Assembly: GCA_024276825.1 (NCBI GenBank)
Contig: JAJRWI010000044.1
Span: 25,823 to 89,822 of the forward strand
DNA from: an archaeon
Lineage (GTDB): Archaea; Asgardarchaeota; Thorarchaeia; Thorarchaeales; Thorarchaeaceae
Reading direction: 5' to 3'
Length of the DNA stretch: 64,000 nt
Numbering within the stretch: position 1 is the stretch's first letter; every line of letters begins with the position of its first letter. Below are positions 44,879 through 53,123 of this stretch, piece after piece. Position numbers and translations under genes: made by a program. Under the pieces are notes generated by a model. That model had not been told where the DNA came from and did not search any database. It saw only the letters and a program-made list of their open reading frames with translations.

Positions 44879-47071
44879 ATGGTGAGTCTTGAAGGTCTCT
44901 CAGATATTCCTGGGGTGGGTGAAAAGGTCAAGAAGGCACTGATCGATCATTTTGGTAACGAGGCTGTTGCTCTCAAGGTGATTCAAGACTCGCGTGTTGA
45001 TCTGGTCGCCTCAGTTCCAGGCATTGGCACCAGACAGGCCGTCAACATAATCAAAGCTGCATTCGAAATTCAGTTTGGCGCCAGTGCAAACATGGTATTA
45101 CGTAGCCCTGATGTGCGCAAGATATTCGAATCCATTCTCAATATAGTGAGGGGGTATGCAAACACATCTTATGCAAAGGACAAACTCCTTCTCTATTTTC
45201 CGCTACCACCCTCCAAACTCAACATAATTAACGAACGGCAACAATACTTTGCTGATGCAATGGACTTGGCCAAAAAACTGAGCCCCGATCAGAAAAGGGA
45301 GTTGACCCAGCTCCTCTCACAGGTGCGAGGGTTATACCGTCGTGTGAAACCCAAGCGTATCAGGGGCCGTGTTGTCCTCACCAATGATGAGAAGACCTTT
45401 GACAGACTGATCAACGAGGGTGTTGAAAAATGGTGCCCTGTCTATGCTCTCTCTGAGGGCGAGAATGTTGTGGACTACGCCAAGGGATACGACCTTGTTT
45501 TATTCATATCTCCTCTGGGTGTGTTCGATGAGTCGATAGACCTGCTGGACAATGTAGAGATACTTGGGAAAGACTGGTCAATTGGTGATGTCTTGCCCGA
45601 GATGACTGTCAGCTTCTACTCACGAAACTATAGAGTCATCGATGCAGCATGCAAACTAGGCGAACATTTCAGCACACTCCCAATGAACACATCAGTTGAA
45701 AAATTCTTGAGTGGTATAGATATTGACAGTCTGACTCGAGTTGGTGAGATACTGAAAAAAATCAATGAAGAGGGGGACATTACTACGGGGATTGACCCCG
45801 ACCTTGATCGTTATCGTGCTGCAATCAAAGCATTTCCCACAGCTATTGCTGAAGTGGAAGCGTGGCTTAATGAAGAGATTAAAAGCAGAATAGTGAAAAG
45901 CGAGGTCAAGCTAGGGGGCCAGCAGATAATATCAATTCTTCAATCTGCCGATATCGACGGTCCTGATCCTAGCGCTATGAGAAACATGCTTCCTGCAGAG
46001 ATTGTAGAAACATTCACTGAAACTATCCAAGAGGCTGAGGACAAGCTGGTGCAGATGTTGGACCTGACCACTCGTGAGGCTGACTGGGTGGTTGGAGTCA
46101 TCAGTGAGGAGATTGCTCTCCCTGTCAGGCTTGTCAATGAACGTGTTAATGATCTGGAAGACACTCTGACGAGAATCTACTCCGAAAAGCAGTTTGGAAT
46201 GATCAAGAAGATGGCCAGTGAGCTCGAGTCACTAAAGCGGCCTGTGATGGATGCTGTCCAAGTTCTTCTTGAGTTTGATCTCTTTCTTGCCGTAGGGCTC
46301 TTTGCTGTTGATTATGACCTTCATACCCCAGACATCTCCATGGAATATTCTGGTGTGGGCATTCGCAAGGCACGCAATCTCTTTCTTGTAGAGAGCATGC
46401 TAAAGGGCAGTCATGGTGAGGTTCAGCCAATCGACTATGCCATTGGTAAAACCCCATTCAGACCCGAGGGGACCAATGGTGAGAATGTGGCAATTCTGTC
46501 AGGGGCAAACAGTGGTGGTAAGACCACGACAATCCAAACACTGTCACAGATTGTGACAATGGCTCAGACAGGACTTCCAGTTCCCGCAGAAGTGGCACAT
46601 CTGCCCGTCTTTGAGGAGATATATTTCTTCTATAAGAGTCGAGGAATGGTCAATGCGGGGGCATTTGAAGCAACTCTTAAACAGTTTGCTGATATTGTGG
46701 TTTCGGAGAAGTCAAAGCTCGCCCTATTCGATGAGGTCGAGGCCATTACCGAACCTGGCAGTGCAGCCAATGTTATTGCGGGTCTGATTGAGATACTACA
46801 GGGTGACCCCCGTTCAATGACAGTAATCTGCAGTCATCTGGCCAAGGAGATCAAGGAAGTCTGCAGTGTTCCGATCCGTATTGATGGTATTGAGGCACGT
46901 GGTCTGGACTCTAATTTGGAACTCATCGTTGATAGGACTCCCCGCTTTGGCTATCTTGCAAGGAGCACCCCCGAATTGATTGTGGAGAGGCTTACAAAAC
47001 TAGCAAAGGGCAAAAAGAAGGCAGTATATGAAAAAATACTAGAGAACCTGATGCGTGATAGAACGCAATAG
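44879..47071 (+). CDS. MutS2-like ATPase with N-terminal helix-hairpin-helix
   Basis: A 730-residue protein. Residues about 1-65 hold two helix-hairpin-helix motifs (LSDIPGVGEKVKKAL and VASVPGIGTRQAVNI), which bind DNA non-specifically. The C-terminal third is a MutS-type ATPase with Walker A SGANSGGKTTTIQ and Walker B LALFDEVEA. There is no Smr nuclease domain after it and no mismatch-recognition domain. Archaeal MutS2-like proteins of this form exist, with roles suggested in recombination. The start is ATG at 44879. The phosphodiesterase gene follows by 16 bp. Confidence 0.85.
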   Translation: MVSLEGLSDIPGVGEKVKKALIDHFGNEAVALKVIQDSRVDLVASVPGIGTRQAVNIIKAAFEIQFGASANMVLRSPDVRKIFESILNIVRGYANTSYAKDKLLLYFPLPPSKLNIINERQQYFADAMDLAKKLSPDQKRELTQLLSQVRGLYRRVKPKRIRGRVVLTNDEKTFDRLINEGVEKWCPVYALSEGENVVDYAKGYDLVLFISPLGVFDESIDLLDNVEILGKDWSIGDVLPEMTVSFYSRNYRVIDAACKLGEHFSTLPMNTSVEKFLSGIDIDSLTRVGEILKKINEEGDITTGIDPDLDRYRAAIKAFPTAIAEVEAWLNEEIKSRIVKSEVKLGGQQIISILQSADIDGPDPSAMRNMLPAEIVETFTETIQEAEDKLVQMLDLTTREADWVVGVISEEIALPVRLVNERVNDLEDTLTRIYSEKQFGMIKKMASELESLKRPVMDAVQVLLEFDLFLAVGLFAVDYDLHTPDISMEYSGVGIRKARNLFLVESMLKGSHGEVQPIDYAIGKTPFRPEGTNGENVAILSGANSGGKTTTIQTLSQIVTMAQTGLPVPAEVAHLPVFEEIYFFYKSRGMVNAGAFEATLKQFADIVVSEKSKLALFDEVEAITEPGSAANVIAGLIEILQGDPRSMTVICSHLAKEIKEVCSVPIRIDGIEARGLDSNLELIVDRTPRFGYLARSTPELIVERLTKLAKGKKKAVYEKILENLMRDRTQ

Positions 47072-47087
47072 AATGGAGGCATCAGCC

Positions 47088-47663
47088 ATGAGGCGCATTC
47101 TTGTTCTTGGTGATGCACACATTCCAACCCGACGAGATGCTATTCCTGATGAGTTCTATAAGCACATAGAATCAACCGATTACGATATTGCATTTATCAC
47201 AGGCGACCTAGTCAGAATGTCGGCTTTCAAGGAAGCCATACCTGAGCTCCCCACTTCTTATTATGTCAGGGGTAACATGGACTTTCACACAGAACACCCC
47301 TTCCACCATGAGATTCGTGTCGAGCAGTTCAGCTTTCTTTTGCTTCATGGCACACAGCTTCGACCAAGGGGTAATATAGAACAGCTGTGGGAGATACTTC
47401 AAGAAGTGAATCTGGATGTGGCAGTCCATGGTCATACCCATAGAGCTGACATCCAATTATATAGGGACCGTCTCTTTCTCAATCCCGGAACAATATCTGG
47501 TGCTACGGGTGGCTGGCCTGGTCGCGATGATGCCAGTTTTATCGAGATTGAGGTAGACAATTTTACAATGAGAGTGACGCTGTTCATGACTGACTGGTCT
47601 GTAATCAAACAATCAGAGATGAGATTTCAAAAGCAAGATGGCCACATTATTCAGATCAGGTGA
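47088..47663 (+). CDS. YfcE/MJ0936-type metallophosphoesterase
   Basis: About 191 residues of the small calcineurin-like phosphoesterase fold. The metal residues are in VLGDAHIP, ITGDLVRM, VRGNMDF and HGHTHRADI, with the closing FLNPGTISGATGG. Members hydrolyse phosphodiesters in vitro; cellular substrates are uncertain. I start at the ATG at 47088 with GGAGG upstream rather than at a GTG inside the MutS2-like gene. The stop directly abuts the next gene on the other strand. Confidence 0.88.
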   Translation: MRRILVLGDAHIPTRRDAIPDEFYKHIESTDYDIAFITGDLVRMSAFKEAIPELPTSYYVRGNMDFHTEHPFHHEIRVEQFSFLLLHGTQLRPRGNIEQLWEILQEVNLDVAVHGHTHRADIQLYRDRLFLNPGTISGATGGWPGRDDASFIEIEVDNFTMRVTLFMTDWSVIKQSEMRFQKQDGHIIQIR

Positions 47664-48230
47664 TTAATCATCGTCCCATGGACTAGCAGAAAGCAGACGA
47701 ATATAAAGCCTCTTGATAACATTAGTCCCCTCCTGTATTGCTGCATTCACGACATCTTCAACATCCTCTCTATTCATCTTTTTCCTAACGAGTCGCTCAA
47801 TTTCAAACTCAGGATCATTGTCCCTTGTGAACTTAACACTCCGAAAATACTCTGCCAATACTGCCTTTACAACAGCCTTAGATACAATGTCCCTCGAAAT
47901 ATTGTTAATCATGTCAATAGCACTCTCTCTCAACCGCTTTGATAACATGTACTGAACAGACTCTGCAACTCTTCTGTTGCTGCCACTTGCAACTCCAATA
48001 TTGATAGTGAGCATCCGAATTCTGTCAAATATCACTCCAATTTTAGTTCCCATGAACGGTTTTGCTCTCATTGATGCCCTCCAGTCATCATAAGCACTGT
48101 TTATCCTATCAAGGGTGTCCTCAACTCCACTTAGCCTTATCACATCTTCTCTGGGCAATAATGGAAACCATACTCTCATAGCGCTACTACCATCATTATG
48201 ATTGAAGGGCATGTTTTTTGCCCTAATCAA
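47664..48230 (-). CDS. Unrecognised helical protein
   Basis: A 188-residue protein with no motif I recognise. It is largely helical by composition, with alternating charged residues (VGRKMNREDVEDVVNAA-like segments), one proline-rich opening (WFPLLPRE) and an acidic end (SPWDDD). No signal or membrane segment is seen. Start could be M1 at 48230 or the ATG 17 codons later. It is convergent with the phosphodiesterase and lies upstream of tRNA-Asn. Function unknown. Confidence 0.6.
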   Translation of the reverse strand: MIRAKNMPFNHNDGSSAMRVWFPLLPREDVIRLSGVEDTLDRINSAYDDWRASMRAKPFMGTKIGVIFDRIRMLTINIGVASGSNRRVAESVQYMLSKRLRESAIDMINNISRDIVSKAVVKAVLAEYFRSVKFTRDNDPEFEIERLVRKKMNREDVEDVVNAAIQEGTNVIKRLYIRLLSASPWDDD

Positions 48231-48343
48231 TAATAGTTTTGAATATTTCTAATTGCACCATAATTAAAAGGCAGGCTGAGTGGATTCCCTCAAAAACATA
48301 GATACCGTATGGCCCAAAACAAGTAATGGCGCCGCCGGCAGGG

Positions 48344-48373
48344 ATTTCGTCCCCAATAGGAATCATGAGGGGT
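48344..48373 (-). other. T-loop intron of tRNA-Asn (59/60)
   Basis: A 30-nt intron. Helix TTCG/CGAA is perfect, with bulges AG^A and AT^C at the cuts, and an internal CCCC/GGGG stem. Placing the intron one base earlier (58/59) breaks the central helix, so 59/60 is favoured. Confidence 0.82.
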
Positions 48374-48395
48374 CTCGAACCTGCGACCAACAACT

Positions 48396-48424
48396 GTCTG
48401 GCTCTGAACCACCTGTTCAAGAGA
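48396..48424 (-). other. Anticodon-loop intron of tRNA-Asn (37/38)
   Basis: A 29-nt intron at the canonical site. CTGT (32-35) pairs with CCAG except for one T/C mismatch; bulges would be TA^T and AC^A. The intron core pairs CTCTTGAAC with GTTCAGAG with one bulged base. Confidence 0.8.
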
Positions 48425-48523
48425 TAACAGGCTGTCGCTCTACCTACTGAGCCACGGCGGCACTGTTAATTCATTGTTCCCATTGGAATGCAATATTAAG
48501 ATTGCGTTTAGTACTGGCAAGCA

Positions 48524-49333
48524 TTATCCCCCAAATATGAATGAGAACACATTGTCCAATGTCATCATCAGCAAAAAACCAATGATCAGTCCCCAAGTGG
48601 CAAGCCGTGCATTCCCTCCCGAATGACTCTCTGGAACCATCTCGTCCCCCACTACAAATATCATTGCACCCGCAGCAAAAGCCAGAGCATAGGGTAGCAT
48701 GGTGGCAGCAAAGGTCACCACTGAAACTCCTAGAAGCCCACCAATGGGTTCAACAAGACCAGTGAAGAGTGCTAGCAATGATGCTCTTTTCCTTGAATAT
48801 CCCTCTCGAACAAGTGGGGCTGCAACAGCAAGCCCCTCTGGGATATTCTGAAGACCAATTGCCACAGCAACAGAAACTCCAGTTTTTATGCTGAGCCCAC
48901 CAAATGCAACACCCACTGCGAGTCCCTCTGGAAAATTATGGATTGTTATTGCAAGTACAAGCAACCAAACTCTTGCCAATCTTGAGGATGGGCCCTCAAC
49001 GCCCTTCTCGAAATGTGCATGAGGGATGTATTTGTCAGCCAAATGAACGAAGAGTCCACCAAGAACAAAGCCTAGACCGACCACAGTTATGACTTCTGAC
49101 CACTCGTCTATCATCTCGAATGATGGGACAAGAAGACTGAATGCGGATGCTGCAAGCATAACACCTGCAGCAACGCCAAGCATGGCATCTAGAGTCCTCC
49201 TACTAAATGATCCACCAAGGAGAACTGGAATTGCTCCAATCCCAGTTGCTACACCTGCCAATAGACTCGCAGTCAATCCGAGAAAAATATGGTCAGAAAC
49301 AATCTGTTGCATATATTGCACCTTATTCAACAA
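48524..49333 (-). CDS. ZIP-family metal transporter
   Basis: A 269-residue polytopic membrane protein of the ZIP family, which carries zinc, iron or manganese into the cytoplasm. The paired metal motifs are HNFPEGLAVG (segment IV) and LQNIPEGLAVAAP (segment V). A loop with HLADKYIPHAHFE contains histidines that may bind metal. About eight membrane segments. Placed between two tRNA genes. Metal preference cannot be read from sequence. Confidence 0.93.
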   Translation of the reverse strand: MLNKVQYMQQIVSDHIFLGLTASLLAGVATGIGAIPVLLGGSFSRRTLDAMLGVAAGVMLAASAFSLLVPSFEMIDEWSEVITVVGLGFVLGGLFVHLADKYIPHAHFEKGVEGPSSRLARVWLLVLAITIHNFPEGLAVGVAFGGLSIKTGVSVAVAIGLQNIPEGLAVAAPLVREGYSRKRASLLALFTGLVEPIGGLLGVSVVTFAATMLPYALAFAAGAMIFVVGDEMVPESHSGGNARLATWGLIIGFLLMMTLDNVFSFIFGG

Positions 49334-49374
49334 TAATGTTCACAGTATTTTATGTTTGCCAAAATTCTAATGAG

Positions 49375-49448
49375 TGGGCCCGAGGGGACTTGAACCCCTG
49401 ACCGACAGGTTATGAGCCTGCTGCTCTACCAAGCTGAGCTACGGGCCC
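49375..49448 (-). tRNA. tRNA with CAT anticodon, probably tRNA-Ile2
   Basis: Minus-strand cloverleaf: GGGCCCG/CGGGCCC, D stem GCTC/GAGC, anticodon stem GCAGG/CCTGT, loop CTCATAA, variable CGGTC, T stem AGGGG/CCCCT, T loop TTCAAGT, discriminator A. No intron and no encoded CCA. The GGGCCCG acceptor is typical of archaeal tRNA-Ile2, whose C34 is changed to agmatidine to read AUA; elongator tRNA-Met is the alternative. It is not an initiator (no AGCGGG acceptor pattern). Confidence 0.9.
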
Positions 49449-49646
49449 AGGAATATTCTATTCTGATACCTCATCGTTATTATGATTGATATTAAGGTTG
49501 CGAAATTACGATGAATGATTTCTCATGGGCATAGCAATCTCTTCATTATGATGGGATCACCCATGCATTGCACATTTCGGGTTCAGCTGATTTTTCCGAC
49601 CTTAAAAGTAAGAGGGCAAACTAGAGAAAAAGCAAGGTGTGCAGTT

Positions 49647-50096
49647 ATGATTCTCTTCTTCACATCAGACCATTGTGCATGGTGTCCTGCGCTTAAGCAG
49701 ATGCTGCACGAAGAGTTAGATTCCATGGGATGCACAGTTTCCATTCATGAGATTAACATTGAATCATACCCTCACATTGCTGAGATCTTTGGGATTCTAA
49801 TTATACCCACCCTAGTCCACAATGATGCCATACTCTCGGGAATCCCATCAATAACAGATCTCCGCGCCTTTCTATTTCACTCCATCACTACTGATTCATT
49901 AACTGATGATGACGACCTCATGTCATTCTTGCATGTGTCAAGAAAGAATGATGATATTACAGTGCCCTCTCGTGAAGAGATGCTACAGAAATTATCGGAG
50001 ATTGAAGAACTGGTACTCGATATTGATGGTATAGAAAAAGAATCGGAATCTGATATCAAACTGGAAGAAACAACACGCCCCTCGCAGGTTCAATAA
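49647..50096 (+). CDS. Thioredoxin-fold protein with acidic tail
   Basis: A 149-residue protein beginning MILFFTSDHCAWCPALKQML, where CAWC is a thioredoxin/glutaredoxin-like CxxC after the first strand. IIPTLVHND supplies the usual cis-proline. After about 90 residues comes an acidic, coiled-coil-like C-terminal tail of 60 residues. Start is ATG at 49647 with AAGGTG upstream; an ORF extending to 49515 lies in the promoter region. Thiol-disulfide or thiol-based transfer is inferred; partner unknown. Confidence 0.65.
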   Translation: MILFFTSDHCAWCPALKQMLHEELDSMGCTVSIHEINIESYPHIAEIFGILIIPTLVHNDAILSGIPSITDLRAFLFHSITTDSLTDDDDLMSFLHVSRKNDDITVPSREEMLQKLSEIEELVLDIDGIEKESESDIKLEETTRPSQVQ

Positions 50097-50147
50097 GGTG
50101 CGACTACGTAATGTTAATAACTATTTCAAGTTGATTCAAGCCAAGTT

Positions 50148-50222
50148 GCCCCGGTAGTGTAGACCGGTCCAGCATCTGGGGCTTTCGATCCCATGACCCG
50201 GGTTCAAATCCCGGCCGGGGCA
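50148..50222 (+). tRNA. tRNA-Glu(TTC)
   Basis: Acceptor GCCCCGG/CCGGGGC, anticodon stem TGGGG/TCCCA, loop CTTTCGA with anticodon TTC, T stem CCGGG/CCCGG with loop TTCAAAT, and discriminator A. CCA follows in the DNA (50223-50225). No intron. A TATA-like GTTAATAAC lies about 30 bp upstream. Confidence 0.96.
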
Positions 50223-50245
50223 CCACTCCCTTTTAACTCATCAAC

Positions 50246-51115
50246 TCAATCAATCTCAACTCGCATACTCAGGTCTGCTGAGTCATAAGAGTGTGTCAGT
50301 GCACCAGAAGAGATTACATCCACACCACTCTTGGCATATTCTCCAATGTTCTGCTCGTCAATACCTCCTGAGGTTTCCAAGATGACCCTTTCACGAAGCC
50401 CCTTCTCAAGCAATACTCTGTTTACTTCAGCCACTTGCTGTGCACTCATATTATCAAGTAGAATAATGTCGGCACCTGCTTCTATTGCGTCAATTGTTTC
50501 CTCCAGACATCTGGTTTCACATGACACCTTCTTTGAGAAAGATATCCTACTCTTGGCAACTCTCACTGCCTCTCCTGCAGATCCAATTACCGCAATATGA
50601 TTGTTCTTTATCAACACCATATCATCCAGTGCATATCTATGCGTATCTGCTCCTCCTATACTCACAGCCCGTTTCTCAAAATATCTAAATCCGGGAGTTG
50701 TCTTTCTGGTGGCTGCTACCCTGACGTCAGGGTTCTCCCTCTTGACAGCCTGAACCATATGAAATGCCTTTGTTGCAATTCCGCTCATTCTCTGAATTAT
50801 GTTAAGGCATACTCTTTCTATTTGTAGCAATGTCTTTGCAGAGCCCGACAATCTAATGATATCATCACCATGTTTCACCCATTCTCCATCCTCAACAATG
50901 GCCTCATACTCAAGACCCATCATCTCTGCTAATGCTGCAATCTCTGGAATTCCTGCAATGATAGTTTCTGATTTTGCATAGATGGTCCCTGTGCCCCTCG
51001 CATCACTTGGGATTAACGCATCTGTTGTGAGGTCTCCTGATCTTATGTCCTCATCAAGAAATAGTCTGAGTTTCTGAATTATCTCGGGCGGTAGTCCTCT
51101 CATCTCGCTCAACAC
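50246..51115 (-). CDS. nadC: Nicotinate-nucleotide pyrophosphorylase (quinolinate phosphoribosyltransferase)
   Basis: A 289-residue enzyme forming nicotinate mononucleotide from quinolinate and PRPP in de novo NAD synthesis. The N-terminal EDIRSGDLTTDALIP, RMSGIATKA, the ATRKTTPGFRYFEK catalytic loop, and HRYALDDMVLIKNNH are all present. Length is usual. It overlaps the end of the AMMECR1 gene by 7 bp on the same strand. NadM occurs at 41.5 kb. Confidence 0.95.
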   Translation of the reverse strand: MLSEMRGLPPEIIQKLRLFLDEDIRSGDLTTDALIPSDARGTGTIYAKSETIIAGIPEIAALAEMMGLEYEAIVEDGEWVKHGDDIIRLSGSAKTLLQIERVCLNIIQRMSGIATKAFHMVQAVKRENPDVRVAATRKTTPGFRYFEKRAVSIGGADTHRYALDDMVLIKNNHIAVIGSAGEAVRVAKSRISFSKKVSCETRCLEETIDAIEAGADIILLDNMSAQQVAEVNRVLLEKGLRERVILETSGGIDEQNIGEYAKSGVDVISSGALTHSYDSADLSMRVEID

Positions 51116-51747
51116 CTTGCATGCACGGGATTCCTGACGATTCTACCCTTTGGTTCAACTTCGCCAAATATCTCAGCCTGAAATGCCCAGAATTCGGTTT
51201 CCAAGTCACGCCACGCATCTTTATGCAGCCATGCCTTAGTACATGTGTGTTCAAGAAACTCTTTGACATCCCACCCCCACTCTACAGGAACCTGAGGTAA
51301 CAACAGTCCCCTCATCCTGCCCCGAATGGCAATCAACCCATCTCTACCTATCTTGACCAAGGATAGAAGGTCATCAGGGTTGTCATATTCCAATTTCTTG
51401 GGTGGGGTCAATACGCTGAGTTCAACCAGAATGGAGTCAAGATCATCCAGATGTACAGGACTGAACCGAGGGTCATTGACTGCGGAGTCTATTGCCGAGT
51501 CAATAGTGGCTTCAACTAAGGGCTGTGATGGATATGGCCTTCCGATACACCCTCTCAACTCAACTCTCCCACTTCTAATGCTGTTCAAGGTCACAAAGAC
51601 TCCTGACTCCTTTTGAAGCTTTTCTGGCGTGTCTGCTGGGGGTGCTAATCTCGACCTAGTTTGCAGGTATGTTTCGATGGTCTTTCTTGCAAGTCTGACT
51701 AAGAACACCCCTTCATCATCCGTGTATTGATTTACCACGTCAATCAT
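51109..51747 (-). CDS. AMMECR1-domain protein
   Basis: A 212-residue protein of the AMMECR1 family, conserved in archaea and eukaryotes. GVFVTL, the ELRGCIGRP motif (about 72-80), and the DPRFSPV segment are characteristic, followed by PPKKLEYDNP. The biochemical role is unsettled; structural work has suggested a possible enzymatic or RNA-linked function. It has conserved Cys (RGCIG). It is coupled to nadC downstream and follows the dihydroorotase gene. Confidence 0.9.
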   Translation of the reverse strand: MIDVVNQYTDDEGVFLVRLARKTIETYLQTRSRLAPPADTPEKLQKESGVFVTLNSIRSGRVELRGCIGRPYPSQPLVEATIDSAIDSAVNDPRFSPVHLDDLDSILVELSVLTPPKKLEYDNPDDLLSLVKIGRDGLIAIRGRMRGLLLPQVPVEWGWDVKEFLEHTCTKAWLHKDAWRDLETEFWAFQAEIFGEVEPKGRIVRNPVHARC

Positions 51748-51774
51748 CCCTGTTGTCTCATTATCCTGATTCGG

Positions 51775-53094
51775 TTATGTCTTTCGTAACGGGACTCTTC
51801 CCACAATTCCTCTGCCAACTAGAAACCTTCCTTCATCAAACACAATCTTCCCTCCCACAATTGTGGTCCTGATCTTTGCCACAACCCTACGTCCTTCGAA
51901 AGGAGTGATCTTTGCCTTTGAATAAAACTTGGATCCCCGAATTATATTCTCCTCCCGACTAACAACAATAATGTCTGCATCATACCCTTTTGCTAGGACT
52001 CCCTTTGTTCTGAGTCCAAATATGGTTGCAGGACCAGAGCAGCATGCCCTCAAGAATTCCACCCATGAAACTCTCCCCTGAAAGACCTCTGTGAGCATTA
52101 TGGGAACTGTAGTTTCAAGTCCAGGTATGCCAGAAGCAGCATCTAGAAACGATTGATTTTTCTCATCAGATGTATGAGGGGCATGATCCGATACAACAAT
52201 ATCAATCGTACATCGCTTTAGTGCATCCATTAGTATTCTACAATCATACGAAGATCTCAATGGCGGCAAGACCTTTGGTACACCATTCTCAACTGAAAAT
52301 GAGTTGCGAGTGAGAAACAGGTGATGTGGACACACCTCCCCTGTTAGACTCTCCTCTGCTCTATGCTCCTCAATCATTTTTGCAGTTGCCGCACAGCTCA
52401 CATGACAGATGTGTAATCTGCCTCCAATTTCATTCTGTGCAAATATGAACTGTTCAAGGGCCCTGACTTCACTTACACACCCATGAATTGAAAAGAACTC
52501 TTCGATTGACTCTGGCTTAATTGTGCTGTCTGAGATGTCTGGATGAACCAATAGGGGAATCTCATGCTTTTTAGCAGTCTTCAGACACTCCCTTATTCTA
52601 ACCCCATTATAATGAACTCCCTCAGACAGTGGAGCATGGGGATACACCTTGATTCCAAGAACATTCTGAATAATCCCGCTTGTGATATCTGCAGTGTCTT
52701 TTGGAATTCCAGTGAAGAATCCCACATTAACAAACCTGTTGGCTTGAGCTCTTTCAATCTTCCACTCCAGTGTTGCTTTATCAAGCACAGGAGGGTCTGT
52801 GTTTGGCATATCAATGACAGTCGTCACACCTCCCGCTGCAGCAGCCATGGTCCCTGATGCATAGTCTTCTTTCTCCGACTGATTCAGATCCCTAAGATGT
52901 ACATGAGCATCAATCATGCCCGGTAATATGTATGACTGGCTACAATCAAGTACCTTTCTAGCATCAGGTTCCAAACCTGTTTCATAGATACCCTCAATCA
53001 ATCCAGTGTTTATTGCAACAGATCGAGGCACAATCTTACCCTGAGTGTAAACCAGACCATTCCTTAGTAGAAGGTCTACGGGCATATTTTTCAC
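51775..53094 (-). CDS. pyrC: Dihydroorotase
   Basis: A 439-residue amidohydrolase closing carbamoyl aspartate to dihydroorotate in pyrimidine synthesis. MIDAHVHLRD gives the first metal histidines; the bridging lysine is likely in VLGIKVYPH; later histidines lie in LVHPD and CHVSC; the catalytic Asp is in SDHAPH. This is the class I (long) dihydroorotase. The start is ATG at 53094. Related hydantoinase or allantoinase activity is less likely. Confidence 0.9.
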   Translation of the reverse strand: MKNMPVDLLLRNGLVYTQGKIVPRSVAINTGLIEGIYETGLEPDARKVLDCSQSYILPGMIDAHVHLRDLNQSEKEDYASGTMAAAAGGVTTVIDMPNTDPPVLDKATLEWKIERAQANRFVNVGFFTGIPKDTADITSGIIQNVLGIKVYPHAPLSEGVHYNGVRIRECLKTAKKHEIPLLVHPDISDSTIKPESIEEFFSIHGCVSEVRALEQFIFAQNEIGGRLHICHVSCAATAKMIEEHRAEESLTGEVCPHHLFLTRNSFSVENGVPKVLPPLRSSYDCRILMDALKRCTIDIVVSDHAPHTSDEKNQSFLDAASGIPGLETTVPIMLTEVFQGRVSWVEFLRACCSGPATIFGLRTKGVLAKGYDADIIVVSREENIIRGSKFYSKAKITPFEGRRVVAKIRTTIVGGKIVFDEGRFLVGRGIVGRVPLRKT

Positions 53095-53123
53095 CAGTCT
53101 TGAGGGTCACAATCCATGACCTA

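Larger units (their letters stand above)
48327..48461 (-). tRNA. tRNA-Asn(GTT) with two introns and encoded CCA
   Basis: On the minus strand the acceptor GCCGCCG pairs with CGGCGGC, D stem GCTC/GAGC, anticodon stem ACAGC/GTTGT, anticodon GTT, variable loop TGGTC, T stem GCAGG/CCTGC, T loop TTCGAGC after splicing, discriminator G, then CCA at 48329-48327. Two introns must be removed: 29 nt at 37/38 and 30 nt at 59/60 in the T loop. A TATA-like TTAATATT about 38 bp upstream may drive it. Confidence 0.9.

Noticed and set aside
49449..49646. C/D-box small RNA candidate
   Set aside because: CGATGA- and CTGA-like sequences occur, but their spacing does not fit archaeal C/D guide RNAs and no C'/D' pair was found.
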